The notes below the pieces were generated by a model. The model searched no databases. It saw only the letters and a list, made by a program, of their open reading frames with translations, and had not been told where the DNA came from. DNA of 64,000 nucleotides from Heterocephalus glaber (Eukaryota; Chordata; Mammalia; Rodentia; Bathyergidae): the NCBI RefSeq assembly GCF_000247695.1, contig NW_004624781.1, positions 9,897,027 through 9,961,026 on the forward strand. The letters run 5' to 3'. A program made the translations under genes and the position numbers. The stretch's first letter is position 1. Every line of letters starts with the position of its first letter. Below, piece after piece: positions 11,905 to 23,050 of the stretch.

Positions 11905-12237
11905 TGTCCCTTGGTACCCAAGAGACACTGGTTCCAGGACCCACCTCCCACCTTGTGCATCCACAAATCCTCATATAGTTGAGTCTTTTACATAAAATAA
12001 TACAGTATTTCCTTGTAACTGACATATATTCTCACACATACTTAAAATCACCTCTAGGTTACTTACAAGACCTAATATATACAATGTGGATATCATATAA
12101 ACAGTTTAGAAAAAAATGGTAAGAAAAAAGCCTGTAAGTATTCAGCATAGGTGCAACTTTTTTCCTAAGTATTTGCAACCCTTGGTTGGTTCACGTACAG
12201 ATACCAAGCCTGTGGATAAAGAAGGTGAACTGTGATT
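11905..12237. mobile_element. Tigger/MER2-type DNA transposon relic
   Basis: The interval follows the MER2-like Tigger pattern: a GGTTCCAGGACCC end, ACATAAAATAATACAGTATT, TAAAATCACCTCTAGGTTACTTA, ACAATGTGGATATCATATAAAC, and a far end with GGTTGGTTC and CTGTGGATA. The ends are CpG-rich in the family consensus and decayed here. It is a non-coding relic. Confidence 0.75.
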
Positions 12238-13122
12238 GTGTCTCCAGCCCGACATAGTAGATACTCAGCAAAAATATGCTAAATTAGCACAGCCCAACCT
12301 CTTTTTTTAAGAGTTGGATACTGAACTCCTGAATAATTAGATGATGTGTGCAAAGCTGTACTCCCAGACAGTAATATGCAGAGACAAAAGCAAACTAAGT
12401 TCCAAGGTTTCTGAGGAACAGCTCTGACAGTGACAGTTATTAAACATTATGTTGGGGCAAGCGGCTCTAAAGGAGACGGCATACAGATTAAAAGTTATTG
12501 GAACAGGACACAGCACTGCATTCACACCCTACCCCTGTTCCTGCAGTGGACACACGTAGATGGCCTGCCCAGTGTGCAGTTCCCCCTGGCAAACAGCCTC
12601 TGCCTGTATTTGTGCTTCTACAGAGACTTGTCCTCAGCAAGTGAGGCAGTGAAGTACATTCCTCTGGGCACATTGATTGCTTAAAGCAAACACATGACTT
12701 GAACCAGTTCAATCTTAGTGAATCTCAAGACCTCTGCTTGGGATGCTGGTTCAAAGTTTCTGGCTCTTCCACAGCTGATGTGTACTCTCTCTTAAGACCT
12801 AAGAGAGACTGCTCTCTTCTGAGACTGTTTTGTTACCAGGAGTGAAGACAGCTTGACTGAGGCCCATGAGCCAGGACAATCCCTGAGACAAGGAAACAGA
12901 CCCTAACACCAACAGGAATTCCTGCATCACGCTGTGCCTGCACTTCCCCAACACAAGAACCATGATATTCCTTTTATTATTTCAATCAGTCTAGGATAGA
13001 TCCTGTTTTGCTTGCCACCAAAAGAATCCTGGTACATACCAGGTGTGTGACCTTGGAAAAGTAAAAATTGAGAGGCAACATTTTGAGAGGCAACATGTAT
13101 TTTAAGACTGTCTTACAGATTA
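12238..13122. other. No gene recognised
   Basis: Unique-looking sequence with no supported feature. Confidence 0.35.
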
Positions 13123-13136
13123 AGAAAGGACAATAC

Positions 13137-13240
13137 TGGGCCGAGGATTTAGTTCAGTGGTTTCGCCGCCTGCTGCGCAAGCGTAAGGACCCGAGTTCAA
13201 TCCCCGGTACCAAAAAACAAAAACAAAAACAGAAACAAAA
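13137..13240 (+). mobile_element. ID-type SINE (A subfamily), 14-bp target duplication
   Basis: This copy has the A-subfamily linker TTTCGCCGCCTGCTGCGC and the AAGGAC diagnostic. The B box reads GAGTTCAATCC (one change). The tail is CAAAAA-type. A perfect duplication, AGAAAGGACAATAC, lies at 13123-13136 and 13241-13254. Confidence 0.95.
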
Positions 13241-13254
13241 AGAAAGGACAATAC

Positions 13255-16200
13255 AGGTACCAGGCACAATTTCTGGTCCTTACTTTCTAAATAAATATTC
13301 ATTACTTTTAATGAAAGGGTTCAACACAGACGTTCTTCAAACACTTTTTCTAATTATTTTAAAGAACTGGTTTACAAATAACCCTGAGATGGGGCAGCCA
13401 GAAATAAAGACATAAAAAGGTTAATAGTTATAGATATACAGTTATAAATAACTACAGTTCATTCCAAAATGGAAGCAAACATCCTTGAAGTTGTAATGAT
13501 AATCAGCACATGGAGTCATAGACTTTACTACTATACATGCAAACCTATCAACAAAAATACAGTGCAATGAGAATTTAACTGTTTCAAAACATTTTAAGAA
13601 GACATCTATAATGCAAAGGGGAATATTATCAGTTGTGCTGTCTTGGGGGGGGGACAGACAGACAGACACAGTCAGTCAGAGAATTTGAATGAATCTAGAC
13701 AAACAAGGCGCCATAGGAATAACAAGGATCGTTCCCTGAGCCAGGTGAGCCAGACAAGAGAGATAAGCATGTCTTTGAGCTCAGGCTCCAGGGTCAAACA
13801 AGAAAAGCTGGTTTGTCCAAAATCCACAGGGCAAATTCCAGGTCAGAAATAGGAGAAAGAGCCCAGAAAGTCAAGCTCAATGAGTGGGGAACAAAAATGA
13901 ACCTGGGCCAACACAGTGGCCAATGATAACAATAACCAAGAAAGCACTGTGCGAGATTGTTACTTGCCTTGCATTATCTTATTATTATGAGAGAGCTAAG
14001 CCATCAACATAGCCTGGACATGTTTGTGTCTTTCCACAAAGTCAGAATGTACTGAACAACAACACAAACACCAGCTAGGTCAACTTTGTCAGCTTTAACT
14101 CATTGGTACTAGGTATTCAGGATTTCACTCAGTCATGAGTCTGAGGCAATCACAAGTGCTTTTATTCGATCCCAATCTTAATTATCAATACCTCTAACAT
14201 TCAAATCATGGATCACACTTCACACAACCATTTATAAGTTGCAGAATGGCTAAAAAAAAGGGCGGAACTGAATGCAAAACGCAGAGGGTATAAAGATGTA
14301 AAGTGGTCACAGCAGGTGGCCAGATACGAATCCAGGTAGGGCTGTCAAGGACTGAGCTTGTTCAAGGCCCAGGTCCTGACAGCAGGCAGTTTCCAGTGGG
14401 AGATTCTGGGAAGCTGAAGCCCAGGGCACAGAGGTGGAAGTCATCAACTGTCAATGTCGTGACTCATGCACCAGGCGTCTGCCAAGGGGATGAGTCAGTG
14501 TGTGCCACATACCCTAGTGCTGGGCATCCCTCCTTCTATATGATCTAGGTTGGGGGTCAAGTCTGTTTTGCCTGACAAGCTCAGGGGTCATTTCTTCGAT
14601 ATGGCTTTGATATGTGATGCATATATGTGCACTGACTTAATCTGATAAGCTCACAGGTGGTTAGTTTTTTATTAGCACAATGTATTTATCACTTTGCTCT
14701 GTGCATCCAGGGGTTGTTCTACTCCAGAAATTTGGTGTGTCCAACATTTGGCAGTAACAGACAAGTCACCAAGTCCTTCTATCCCAGCACTTGCGCTCAG
14801 AATAAAGCAAACTGCTGCTTTAGAGTTGTTCAGGGTAAGGCTCAGCCCGAAAACTACTATTCTATACAACACAGACTCACAGCCCACTCTCCATGCTTAT
14901 GAAAATCCCTGAAGCTGTTACTTTGCTCATTTTTAAAGTGATAGAAAGTTAAATATACACAAAAGTAAAGAGAACAATGAAACCTCATTCCCTATTATAA
15001 AAAATCATCCAATCAGGGTGATTTCTGATTTCTCTATACTCCCCCACTCGTCTGTCACCAATACTCCTCCCTTCCAGCTCCAAGGAATCACCCACAACCC
15101 ATCTCAGGAAGACAGCGAAGAGGGCAGGGTGTGTAGAAAGCACATGACCCTACCTTCAGCTGGGTGGGAGCACCATCCATCTTCCCAGCCTGTATTCATC
15201 AGCAAACATGGGTAGGACAGCAGAGCTGACCTGCCACATCTGAAAGGTTAGGGAGACGTCTCTAAAACCACACCTTCCCCCATACGTCATTAGGGCATGG
15301 TTACCACCCCAGCTCCTAGTGGATTTTCCTCAGTCTATTGTCTTTCTAATCAGATTGTGTACTCTAATCCTGTGGAATCTACTGCCCAACCCCTTTAGAA
15401 TCCAATCCAAATTGCTGCTCCAAGGGAAAAAGCTTACCGTGTCCTGGCATTTGGCCATCTCTCGAGTCACCAGGACACAATAATGGATCCCTTTGGACGC
15501 ACCGAGCTTCCCTTAGAGTATTTACATGTAACATCAGCATGGTACATAGTTACAGGTCTGGTAGTTGGCCCTAAAGATACCATTACTTGTGTTTCAGTCT
15601 CCAGTGCCTATCAAAGGGCTGGACACACGATGGATCTTTGGTTAATGTTGATTAAATAAAGAGCAAGTAAAATGAACAGATGAGTAACAGGGAGCAACAC
15701 ACCTTACGCTTTGAAAATCTCCCCAACACATGCTTCACGCTAGGTAGATGGTGAGGTGCTTGAACTGATGAACCCCCTGGTTAGGAAAGACCTCTCTCCA
15801 GAGAACACTAATTTCGGGGGCTCGGGTACCTGACAGACAAGCATGCGCTCCACTGCCTGCACTCTTCACAGTGATGCTGACTCTAATCACATCATCCACC
15901 AGGCCCTGTCTGAAGTAAGTGTTCATCTCTCCAGCATCCATTATCATCATCCCAATAATGCCTGATGCCCTTTCTGCGCTGGGTCCATCTCCTCCCCCGC
16001 AATGGATTTGTGGAAAATGCCACCAGAACATTCAAAGTCCAGTGGATAGAGGGATCAATCCCACTCACCACCCAATCTTGGCACACATACCATTTAAAAG
16101 GAAAACCCTCCGCCATGCTCAGCAACTTACATGTGTAAAAACAAGAATGTTTCCAAGAAAGCGGCCTCATTTTATCTGCATAACCCTTGGACTCTCACTG

Positions 16201-16889
16201 GACACATCCCTGAAATTGTCTGTTTATAATCTGACCTAGTGTGAGCAGGGTGAGGAAGTCACCAAATCTTTTCCTGCACATAAGCTATGGTTTTCCCTTT
16301 GAGGTTAGCCCTAAAGTTTAGATTCTGTTGGTGTTTTCTCTTTGCAAATCAGAACAACCAAGTGACCTTAAGCTCCCCCAGAAATAAGCTACAGGACACT
16401 GTACTTCAAGATCTATTGTTATGTTATGCTCCTCTGAAGAATAAAGATGTTTTATTATGGTAATTCTCAGGTTATAAAGCACTCACCCTCTCTCCAGGGT
16501 AAATCAAATGGGACATAATTTTCCCAGATTTTTTTTAAACATTCCATTTGTTCTTAGAAGTTGTAACAATTATTCAGAATGACAGTCTGGGTCTGTAGCT
16601 ATGTCCTTCCTCCCAAAGGAAGGGGTTTGGGAAGGATTTAACACCCTGCTTTACAGGCAGAAGTCACCTCTCCTTGCTTCTTACAAAGTGCACACTGAAT
16701 CCTGGTGGATGCAGAAATCTAACTGAAACCACCAATCTAAAGCCGAAGAGGAAGGAGGTTCAAAAAGGGAGCCCTGAAGGCCACAAGCTGGGAATAGAAT
16801 CTGCTGCTTCTACAAGCACGTGTCCCTGAAATGACCTTTCCACTGAACGGTTTGGAAATAATTTATTCATCAGAGCAGCTGAGTTCTCA
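13255..16889. other. No gene recognised; one short GACA microsatellite
   Basis: The stretch is mostly unique. A G-run followed by ACAGACAGACAGACACAG lies at 13646-13675. A weak MIR- or L2-like tail sits near 15600-15660 (GGGCTGGACACACGATGG). No exon is supported. Confidence 0.35.
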
Positions 16890-17000
16890 TCTAACACCAT
16901 GAACTCTGAGGCCTTGGACAAGGTGCATCATAACCATTATAAAGCCCTGATGATAATACTTCACAGTGGTCCTCTAGGAATTAGAGCTGAGGTGCTCACC
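16890..17000 (+). mobile_element. Probable MIR fragment
   Basis: The order ACTCTGAGGCCTTGGACAAGG, CATAACCATTATAAAGC, GATGATAATACTTC fits a decayed MIR core. It is too short for certainty. Confidence 0.35.
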
Positions 17001-17389
17001 AATGCCTAGCAGCCAACATATTATAGTCAGACTCTTGATAAAGGAGTGGTGTCAGAATGGCAAGAATGAAGGAAAGGCTGACACTTTCCATGAGGCTCAG
17101 GACAGTTGTTAACAAAACAGCATGGGCAAGACGTTTAGGAGCTGCCTGGGCACTGGCGCTACACGGAAGAAACAGTGCCTGTCTATGCCAGAACTGAGCT
17201 GTCAGAGGAGAAAGTCCCTAGAGTAGAGGAGCTGGGCAGTCATTCCGGTTTATATTTAGCAGAACTACTCTCCCCCTTAAAATTATCCTTTAATCTTTGT
17301 ATCCATCATCTAGCCTCTTGGATGAACCTAACCTCTACATAAACAATGTAAACTGTGTGCTCAAAGAAACCAACTCAGTGACTGAGCAA

Positions 17390-17504
17390 GTAGATCACTT
17401 CTTCCCTGAAGGCTTGGTGTTCTCATCCATAAAATGGGTTTGTTCTAAGCATCCAATGAAAGCATCTTTAGAGTATTTTTTAAAATGTGTATAAGGCATA
17501 GTGC
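17390..17504 (+). mobile_element. Probable MIR fragment
   Basis: CTCATCCATAAAATGGG is the MIR hallmark that follows the tRNA-related head. The rest is decayed, and it abuts the MaLR LTR. Confidence 0.4.
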
Positions 17505-17507
17505 TAT

Positions 17508-17922
17508 GGCTGGGTAGTCCTTAAAGGTTTATGTGTTGAGGATTTGGTCCCCAGTGTAGAAGCTGATGGAATTTTTAAGAAGAAGGACTCATGAGGAAAA
17601 TCTTAGCTCACTGAGGCGCTGCCCTGGGAAGGGAATTCTAGTCTCATGGGGTGAGTTTTTAAGGAAGTGAGCTATTATACAAGCCTGAGCCTGGCCCCTG
17701 GCTGCTCTCTGGCTTCCTGTTTTGAGCTGTGATATCGTGCTCCCATCTCATCCCCACTGCTGTGATCTGCTGCGACATCCTTACCAGAGGCTGAGCAAAC
17801 AGGGTCGTCCAATTTGGGACTTTCAGCTTCCAATACTGTAGGCTAAACAAATTTTTCTTTATAAAGTTAGTCTGCCTCGGGCATTCTGTTGCAGCAATGA
17901 AAAGCTGACCAATGCACACCAC
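17508..17922 (+). mobile_element. MaLR-type (ERVL-MaLR) LTR
   Basis: MaLR phrases occur in order: TTTATGTGTTGAGGATTTGGTCCCCAG near the start, CTCTCTGGCTTCCTG in the middle, and GCATTCTGTTGCAGCAATGAAAAGCTGACC at the end. The poly(A) region is decayed to AACAAATTTTTCTTTATAAAG. This is an old solo LTR-like copy with no internal region beside it. Confidence 0.8.
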
Positions 17923-18435
17923 ACTATTTGCCTTACTAGAGGAGAATACCACCAGGTAAGCTGGCTCCCTTTCTGGACTAAGCACTGCTGAACATTCAAC
18001 CCCAAGCCCTGAATTTCAAGGAGCATCAGTCCTACAGGTGAATGTGTTCCTTGAAAACCACTTGTTTAAAAAGCATCTTTTAAAAAACTACAATGATGGC
18101 ATCTATTTTTGGAAACAGCTGTGTCAGGAAAAGTACTGCACTGATTCACAAAGCCCAAGAAGACAGCACCCCCTTCTTCCCCTACCCCCACAACAAACCA
18201 CAGCACGTGCGGGGCCATCACTGAGACAGTCAACAGTCCCACGCGGCGGCCAACACATGGCTCACCTGTGAGCTGCACTACTGTGATATTGCTGAGGTGG
18301 TGCACAAAGGAGAGACAAACCATATGTGCTGTAGAGATCTGCAAAATTTCATCCCAGGGAAGCAAAACACAAAATATTTACCAAGAGTAAAGATCAATAT
18401 GCATGAAAAGCCCATTTCTTCTATTCTTTTTAAAA
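17923..18435. other. No gene recognised
   Basis: Short unique stretch between the MaLR LTR and the next SINE. Confidence 0.35.
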
Positions 18436-18447
18436 ATATACCCAAAT

Positions 18448-18535
18448 CGGGGCTGGGGATTTAGCTCAGTGGTTCTGGCACCTGCCTCCCAAGCGCAAGG
18501 TCCCAAGTTCAATCCCTGGTACCAAAAAATAATAT
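18448..18535 (+). mobile_element. ID-type SINE (B subfamily), 12-bp target duplication
   Basis: The A box TTAGCTCAGTGG is intact and the B box is AGTTCAATCC. AAGGTC and CCTGCCTCCCAAGC place it in the B group. The duplication ATATACCCAAAT is at 18436-18447 and 18536-18547. Confidence 0.95.
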
Positions 18536-18547
18536 ATATACCCAAAT

Positions 18548-19149
18548 TGGTGCCACAGAAGAAAATGAGAAGTAGCTATAGCAAGGAGAAGAGATGTGGA
18601 CTGGACAGGAACCATGACCTTTGACCTGAAGGTACCTTACAGAGCATCATTTTCAGGCCCCGCAACCCATTACCCAACAGCAACAAGGCCGCATCCCGGA
18701 CATCTGTAGTTATGAGTTTCCCAGGCAGATCTACTGTGCAACTAATGCCATACACCCTACTACGAGGGGCTCCAAGCTACATAGCAAAGAGAACTAGCAA
18801 ATAATTGCGAAATTCACACTCATTCTAACATACGGAAGTCCAGACGCTGATAGCAGTAACAACACAACAGTTAACACCAAAGTAAACACTGAAAGAAGGC
18901 CCTGAGTTTCAGCTTGACATTTCAAGGTGCAAAACTCCACAAGAGCATGGTGAAACTGAATGCTTAGAATGTTAAGTGTAGTGGTGGTTTCATGTCTTTG
19001 TGCATGTATCAAAACTCACAGAACTATTTGGATGCATGCACATGCAAGTGCACACACACACAAAATTATGGTATGGAAATTTAAAATAAATTAAATTTAA
19101 AATAAATTTGAAACACACAGAGGAAAAAAGGCAAATGATATATTCACTT
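18548..19149. other. No gene recognised
   Basis: Unique-looking sequence with short CA runs near 19040-19060. Confidence 0.35.
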
Positions 19150-19310
19150 AATCCAGTAATTCTCAGTCTTGGCTGAATTACCTAGGGAGCTTTAAAAAAA
19201 TCTTGATGCTCAGCCTGCAGACCAGATCAGCTGCATCAGAAGGTGGGTAGAAGGGGATCTTCAGTATCGTTTAAAGTGCTCCAGGTAGCTAGAATGGGCA
19301 GCCCCAGTCA
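19150..19310 (+). mobile_element. MER5-like hAT-Charlie relic
   Basis: The pattern is AATTCTCAGTCTTGGCTGA, ATTACCTAGGGAGCTTTAAAA, GATGCTCAGCCTGCAGACC, then ATCAGCTGCATCAGAAG. This follows the MER5/MER58 class of short non-autonomous hAT elements. Confidence 0.65.
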
Positions 19311-19589
19311 ACTCCTCTGGAACAACAGGAAGATACCAGCAAAAATGACCTCAGCTGTGTAACATACAGACATGTGGCTCCCAAATGGTAGAAGCCCATC
19401 TATCTCTTCTTACCTCCCACTCACCCAGAGTCACTAAAATCCACTTAAGCTTCCAAACATCATGTTTTTTTCTATCAACTTCAAATTGGTTTCAAGGTAT
19501 TGGTGTGACCCATAAGCCAAACACAGAGGCACTCTGACACCTACCAGTAGCATCCTTAACAACCTCAACACTTGCTGACAACCTGTAGG

Positions 19590-19740
19590 CTACAGTGGGT
19601 CTCAAACATCAGAAACCCCTGCAGACAGGATGTGAAAAACTGCTGACCCCACGGGGAGTGCCTGATTTAGGAGCTCTGGGTAGGGGATGAGAATCTGAAT
19701 TTCTAACAAGCTGTTTGGAGGACCAGGGCTCTACAGAAAT
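19590..19740 (+). mobile_element. MER5-like hAT-Charlie relic
   Basis: TGGGTCTCAAACATCAGAA opens the copy and GAATCTGAATTTCTAACAAGC marks the MER5 body, followed by GGACCAGGGCTCTACA. The right end is decayed. Confidence 0.65.
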
Positions 19741-19964
19741 TTGCACTAAGTACATCATCAGTAATATACAAGCCAATAGTTAGCCTGAACCAGATGGCCC
19801 TCGGTTTAAGATGGTCACAGCGCTAGGTGTTTTAATGATGAGTTGTTATTTCAGTGCTGACTTCGAAAAAGAAATTGCAAGGATTTCTGTGAATCACACA
19901 ACAACTTTTCTTGCTTAAAGACTTGCATTAAAATAAAAGGCATCATTTTTACCATAAAACTGGT

Positions 19965-20075
19965 TAGAAATGGAGACTCTCTGGCCCCATCCCAAATCTA
20001 CTGAGTCAGAATCTGTCTTAACAGGCCCCCTGAGTGATTCAAATGCACATTAGCATTTCAGAAGCATGAGCCTTG
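19965..20075 (+). mobile_element. MER5/MER58-like fragment
   Basis: The order TCTGGCCCCATCCCAAATC, TACTGAGTCAGAATCTG, GGCCCCCTGAGTGATTC, AAATGCACATTAGCATTTC matches the hAT short-element class. The left half is missing or decayed. Confidence 0.6.
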
Positions 20076-20089
20076 ACCAGGTTCCTCAT

Positions 20090-20275
20090 TCATGGAACAG
20101 GTAGTTTCTCAGTACCTACTACGTGCATTTGTACCCAGCAGTGAATATGGCAGACAAATCCTCTGTCCTTGTGTGGCTTATACAAAGTACCAGAGCCATG
20201 GGACTTGCCCAGGGTCACAAAGCCAGTTAGTGTCAGAGACAGATTTGGAATCCAGGTCTCCTAGTTACCTGTAAG
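20090..20275 (-). mobile_element. MIR SINE relic
   Basis: The reverse MIR core is clear: ACTTGCCCAGGGTCACAAAG, then CCAGTTAGTGTCAGAG, then TTTGGAATCCAGGTCTCC. The left half (TACCTACTACGTGCATTTG) matches the reverse MIR 3' region. Confidence 0.8.
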
Positions 20276-21414
20276 AGTAACAGAAAGAATAAAGGCAACA
20301 GCCCTATGGAATTATGAAATACACACTTGGTCTTCTTCCTACATTCTTACAGTTCCTAAAACCCTAGGAGTTTCTGGTTAAGAGTGTACTTTGTAAGCTG
20401 ATGAGATAATTGATGGCTAGGGACCCCTAGGTAGCTTCAGGACGGAGGCTGATCAGGAAAGACCAACGACTGAATAGAGGGCTGGGGATCAGTCCAGCCT
20501 CGAACCTCTGGAGAGGAGACAGGGGTTGAAGTTTGAGTTGATCCCTAGAAACCAATAAGTGATTATCCCTAAGTAATAAAGCATTCATAAAAATCCAAAG
20601 GATGGGATTCAGGGGCTTCTGAGCAGCTGAACTCTGGAGTCCCCCAGAGGGCAATGTGTCCAGAGAAGGCACAGAAGCTTCGAGCTCATCCCCCATAGCT
20701 TGCCCTATGTAACTCATCTACCCATTTCCCGGAGTTCTGTCACCTCTCTCACGAATTAATTAAACCCTAGGAAGGTGTTATGGCAACTCCAATTTATAGC
20801 CAGTGGGGCAGATACCTATGCTTATGACTGTCAACTGAAAAGGGGGCAATATTGGGGAACTAAACCCTGAACATATGAGATCTGACACCATCTCCATGTA
20901 GATCAGTCTGAATCAAACCAGACAACACCTAGCCAAAAGACTGCTTGGGGGCCTGGTGAGAAGAAATCTGTGCACATTTTGGTAAAAAGAAGTCACAGAA
21001 GCATTCTGTGTCATGTTGTGGTGAGTACAGTAAGAAAAAATGAGTTTTCCCCTAAATTCTTACATATCTTCATCAAATAATTGTGGGGGGGCAAAAAATA
21101 GATGAACAACTTCTACATATCAAGTTAACAAAACTTGGGAATCAAAAATTCCCTGACCAAATCATCACTGCTGGATTATACTGGACAATAAAGAATATTT
21201 ATGTAGATAAATATTTCTTGTAGGCCAGAATGAAAAAAAAATCACATTTTAAGAAGAAAAACACCTTGACCACAGGCTTTACCTAACACTGAAATCTTCG
21301 ATTTGCTCAGAATGTACTGCTCTGATACATCTTGGTGATGATCCAATTATTAGTGTTCTTTTCTCACTTCTTTCTGATCTTATGAACTACCTTCTAGCTG
21401 TGGGAGTGCTAACA
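20276..21414. other. No gene recognised
   Basis: Unique-looking sequence. A 96-codon reverse frame at 20427-20717 has no recognisable domain. Confidence 0.35.
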
Positions 21415-21585
21415 TTTGTTCAGTTGGGTGCCTTTTACAGATTATCCAATTTAATCACTTTGTCTCTATCAAAAGAAGGAAACAGGCTCAGCAAGGTGAC
21501 CTGAGTACACAAAGCCATAACAGAACACAGCTTGGTACAGCAGAGTTGGGCTTTAAATTCAGCTCTGTCTGATTCTTAATCCCTT
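21415..21585 (-). mobile_element. MIR SINE relic
   Basis: AATTTAATCACTTTGTCTC, GAAGGAAACAGGCTCAGCAAG, CACAAAGCCATAACAGAAC and GAGTTGGGCTTTAAATTCAG follow the reverse MIR order. Confidence 0.65.
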
Positions 21586-21589
21586 TCAC

Positions 21590-21740
21590 AGTGAGGTCCC
21601 CGAACAAGGTCCCCACCTGGGTGCATGTTGGAAATGCAGACCCTCAGTTTCCAGCCTGGATCTGCTGAATAGTCTGTGTTTTAATCCCCAGTGAACTAAT
21701 GTTCACTGCAACATTTGGGCAGCATTGAAGGGGGACATCC
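21590..21740 (+). mobile_element. MER5-like hAT-Charlie relic
   Basis: GTTGGAAATGCAGACCCTCAG, CCAGCCTGGATCTGCTGAATAG and GTGTTTTAATCCCCAGTGA follow the MER5 order. No TIR is resolvable. Confidence 0.55.
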
Positions 21741-22111
21741 CAAAGCTGAATGGCCACCTCTCACTTTTTAAGACAGTTGACAAATGTCTGTGGCTCACAC
21801 CATAAGCAAGCAGCAGCTAATTATCAGAGCCTTGAAGCCACCAGAAAGAGGTGTCTGTCACATCACAAACTAACAGTGATTCACAGGGCTTCCTGTGGCT
21901 GGGCCTTTCTAAAAACAGCTACCCACAGGCTGCTAGTTAGGATTTCTCTCCTGTCTAAGTGCCAAGGAAATCTCTGGGCCAGGTGCTAACATTTGTGAAC
22001 ACCCATGAGAACATCAAAACACCACCAAAATTCATATCTTCCTGGCATTGTTTTTTAATAGCCACAGGGGTAAATTTCTAAGTAATGAATGAGGTGAGAA
22101 CAAAAAGTACT

Positions 22112-22739
22112 ATGTATTAGTCAGCTTTCCACTGCTGTGACAAACTGTGACATACTTACTACCTGAGAATAACAATTCAAAGAAAGAAGAGTTTATTTGG
22201 GTTTACAGTTTTAGAGGTTGCAGTCCACGGTCACCTGGCTCTATTATTTCTAACCCTGTGGTGAAGTAAATATCACAGTGGGGAGCCTGTAGTGAAACAC
22301 AGTGGCTCACCTCATGGTAGGCAGGAAGGACAGAGAGAGAATGAGCCAGAGAGGAAGGAGCTAGGGATAAGTTGTGCCCTTCAAGGGCATGTCTCCAGTG
22401 ACCCACCATGTTTCCTTGAAAATAAGACCTACGCAGAAAATAATCAGCCTTGAAAACTAGAGATCAAAAATGCCAGCCCCAATCAGCCCATCCTTGACAT
22501 CACTGCCTTAGTGTAGCCACCAAGCAAGAGAATAGTGATGGCCTCCAATGAGACCCCACTGCCTAACAGCCCATTCAATGCCCACTGATGAGGATGAACT
22601 CATCAACAGGCTAACCCACTGATGAGGTCAGTACCCTCCTGATCCAATCTCCTCTCTAGGCTTCACCTCTGAACATCACTGCAGCAAGCCCTCAATGCAT
22701 GAGGCTTTGGGGGTCACTTCATATTTAAACCGTAAAACA
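22112..22739 (-). mobile_element. MT/ORR1-type MaLR LTR with an internal insertion
   Basis: Reverse MaLR ends are plain. The left side reads ATTAGTCAGCTTTCCACTGC, TTTATTTGGGTTTACAG and CCTTCAAGGGCATG, and the right side reads CCTCTCTAGGCTTCACCTC, CATGAGGCTTTGGGGG and CGTAAAACA. About 230 bases near 22405-22640 do not fit the family and look inserted or rearranged. That segment includes TTTCCTTGAAAATAAGACC and a 13-base direct repeat. At 628 bases the copy is longer than the roughly 400 expected. Confidence 0.75.
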
Positions 22740-22929
22740 CTATTACACTCAGAACAAAAACCAGTTCATCTAGCATCTATTGGTCTGTCTCTCTTATATA
22801 ATGGCCCATTACTATCTGAGAACCCTCACTACTAAATGTAAACTGGGTCCAAACAGCTGCTGGGGAGAAGGATGGGGGTGGGGACAAAAAGGAATATACT
22901 CCACCAACTTTCTCTGATCTCTAACTCAA

Positions 22930-23050
22930 GTTTCTATAAGTGTGAGTCATGAACTGCCTGACTGAAAATCACATGGATGGCTATTAAAAATGCATGTTTC
23001 TGGGCCCAAGAATCTGCATGTTTAGCAGACCCTTTCCCACTGATTCCCAC
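22930..23050 (+). mobile_element. MER5-like fragment
   Basis: AAAATCACATGGATGGCTATT, AAAATGCATGTTTCTGGGCCC and AGAATCTGCATGTTTAGCAG resemble the MER5/MER20 class body. Short and uncertain. Confidence 0.45.
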
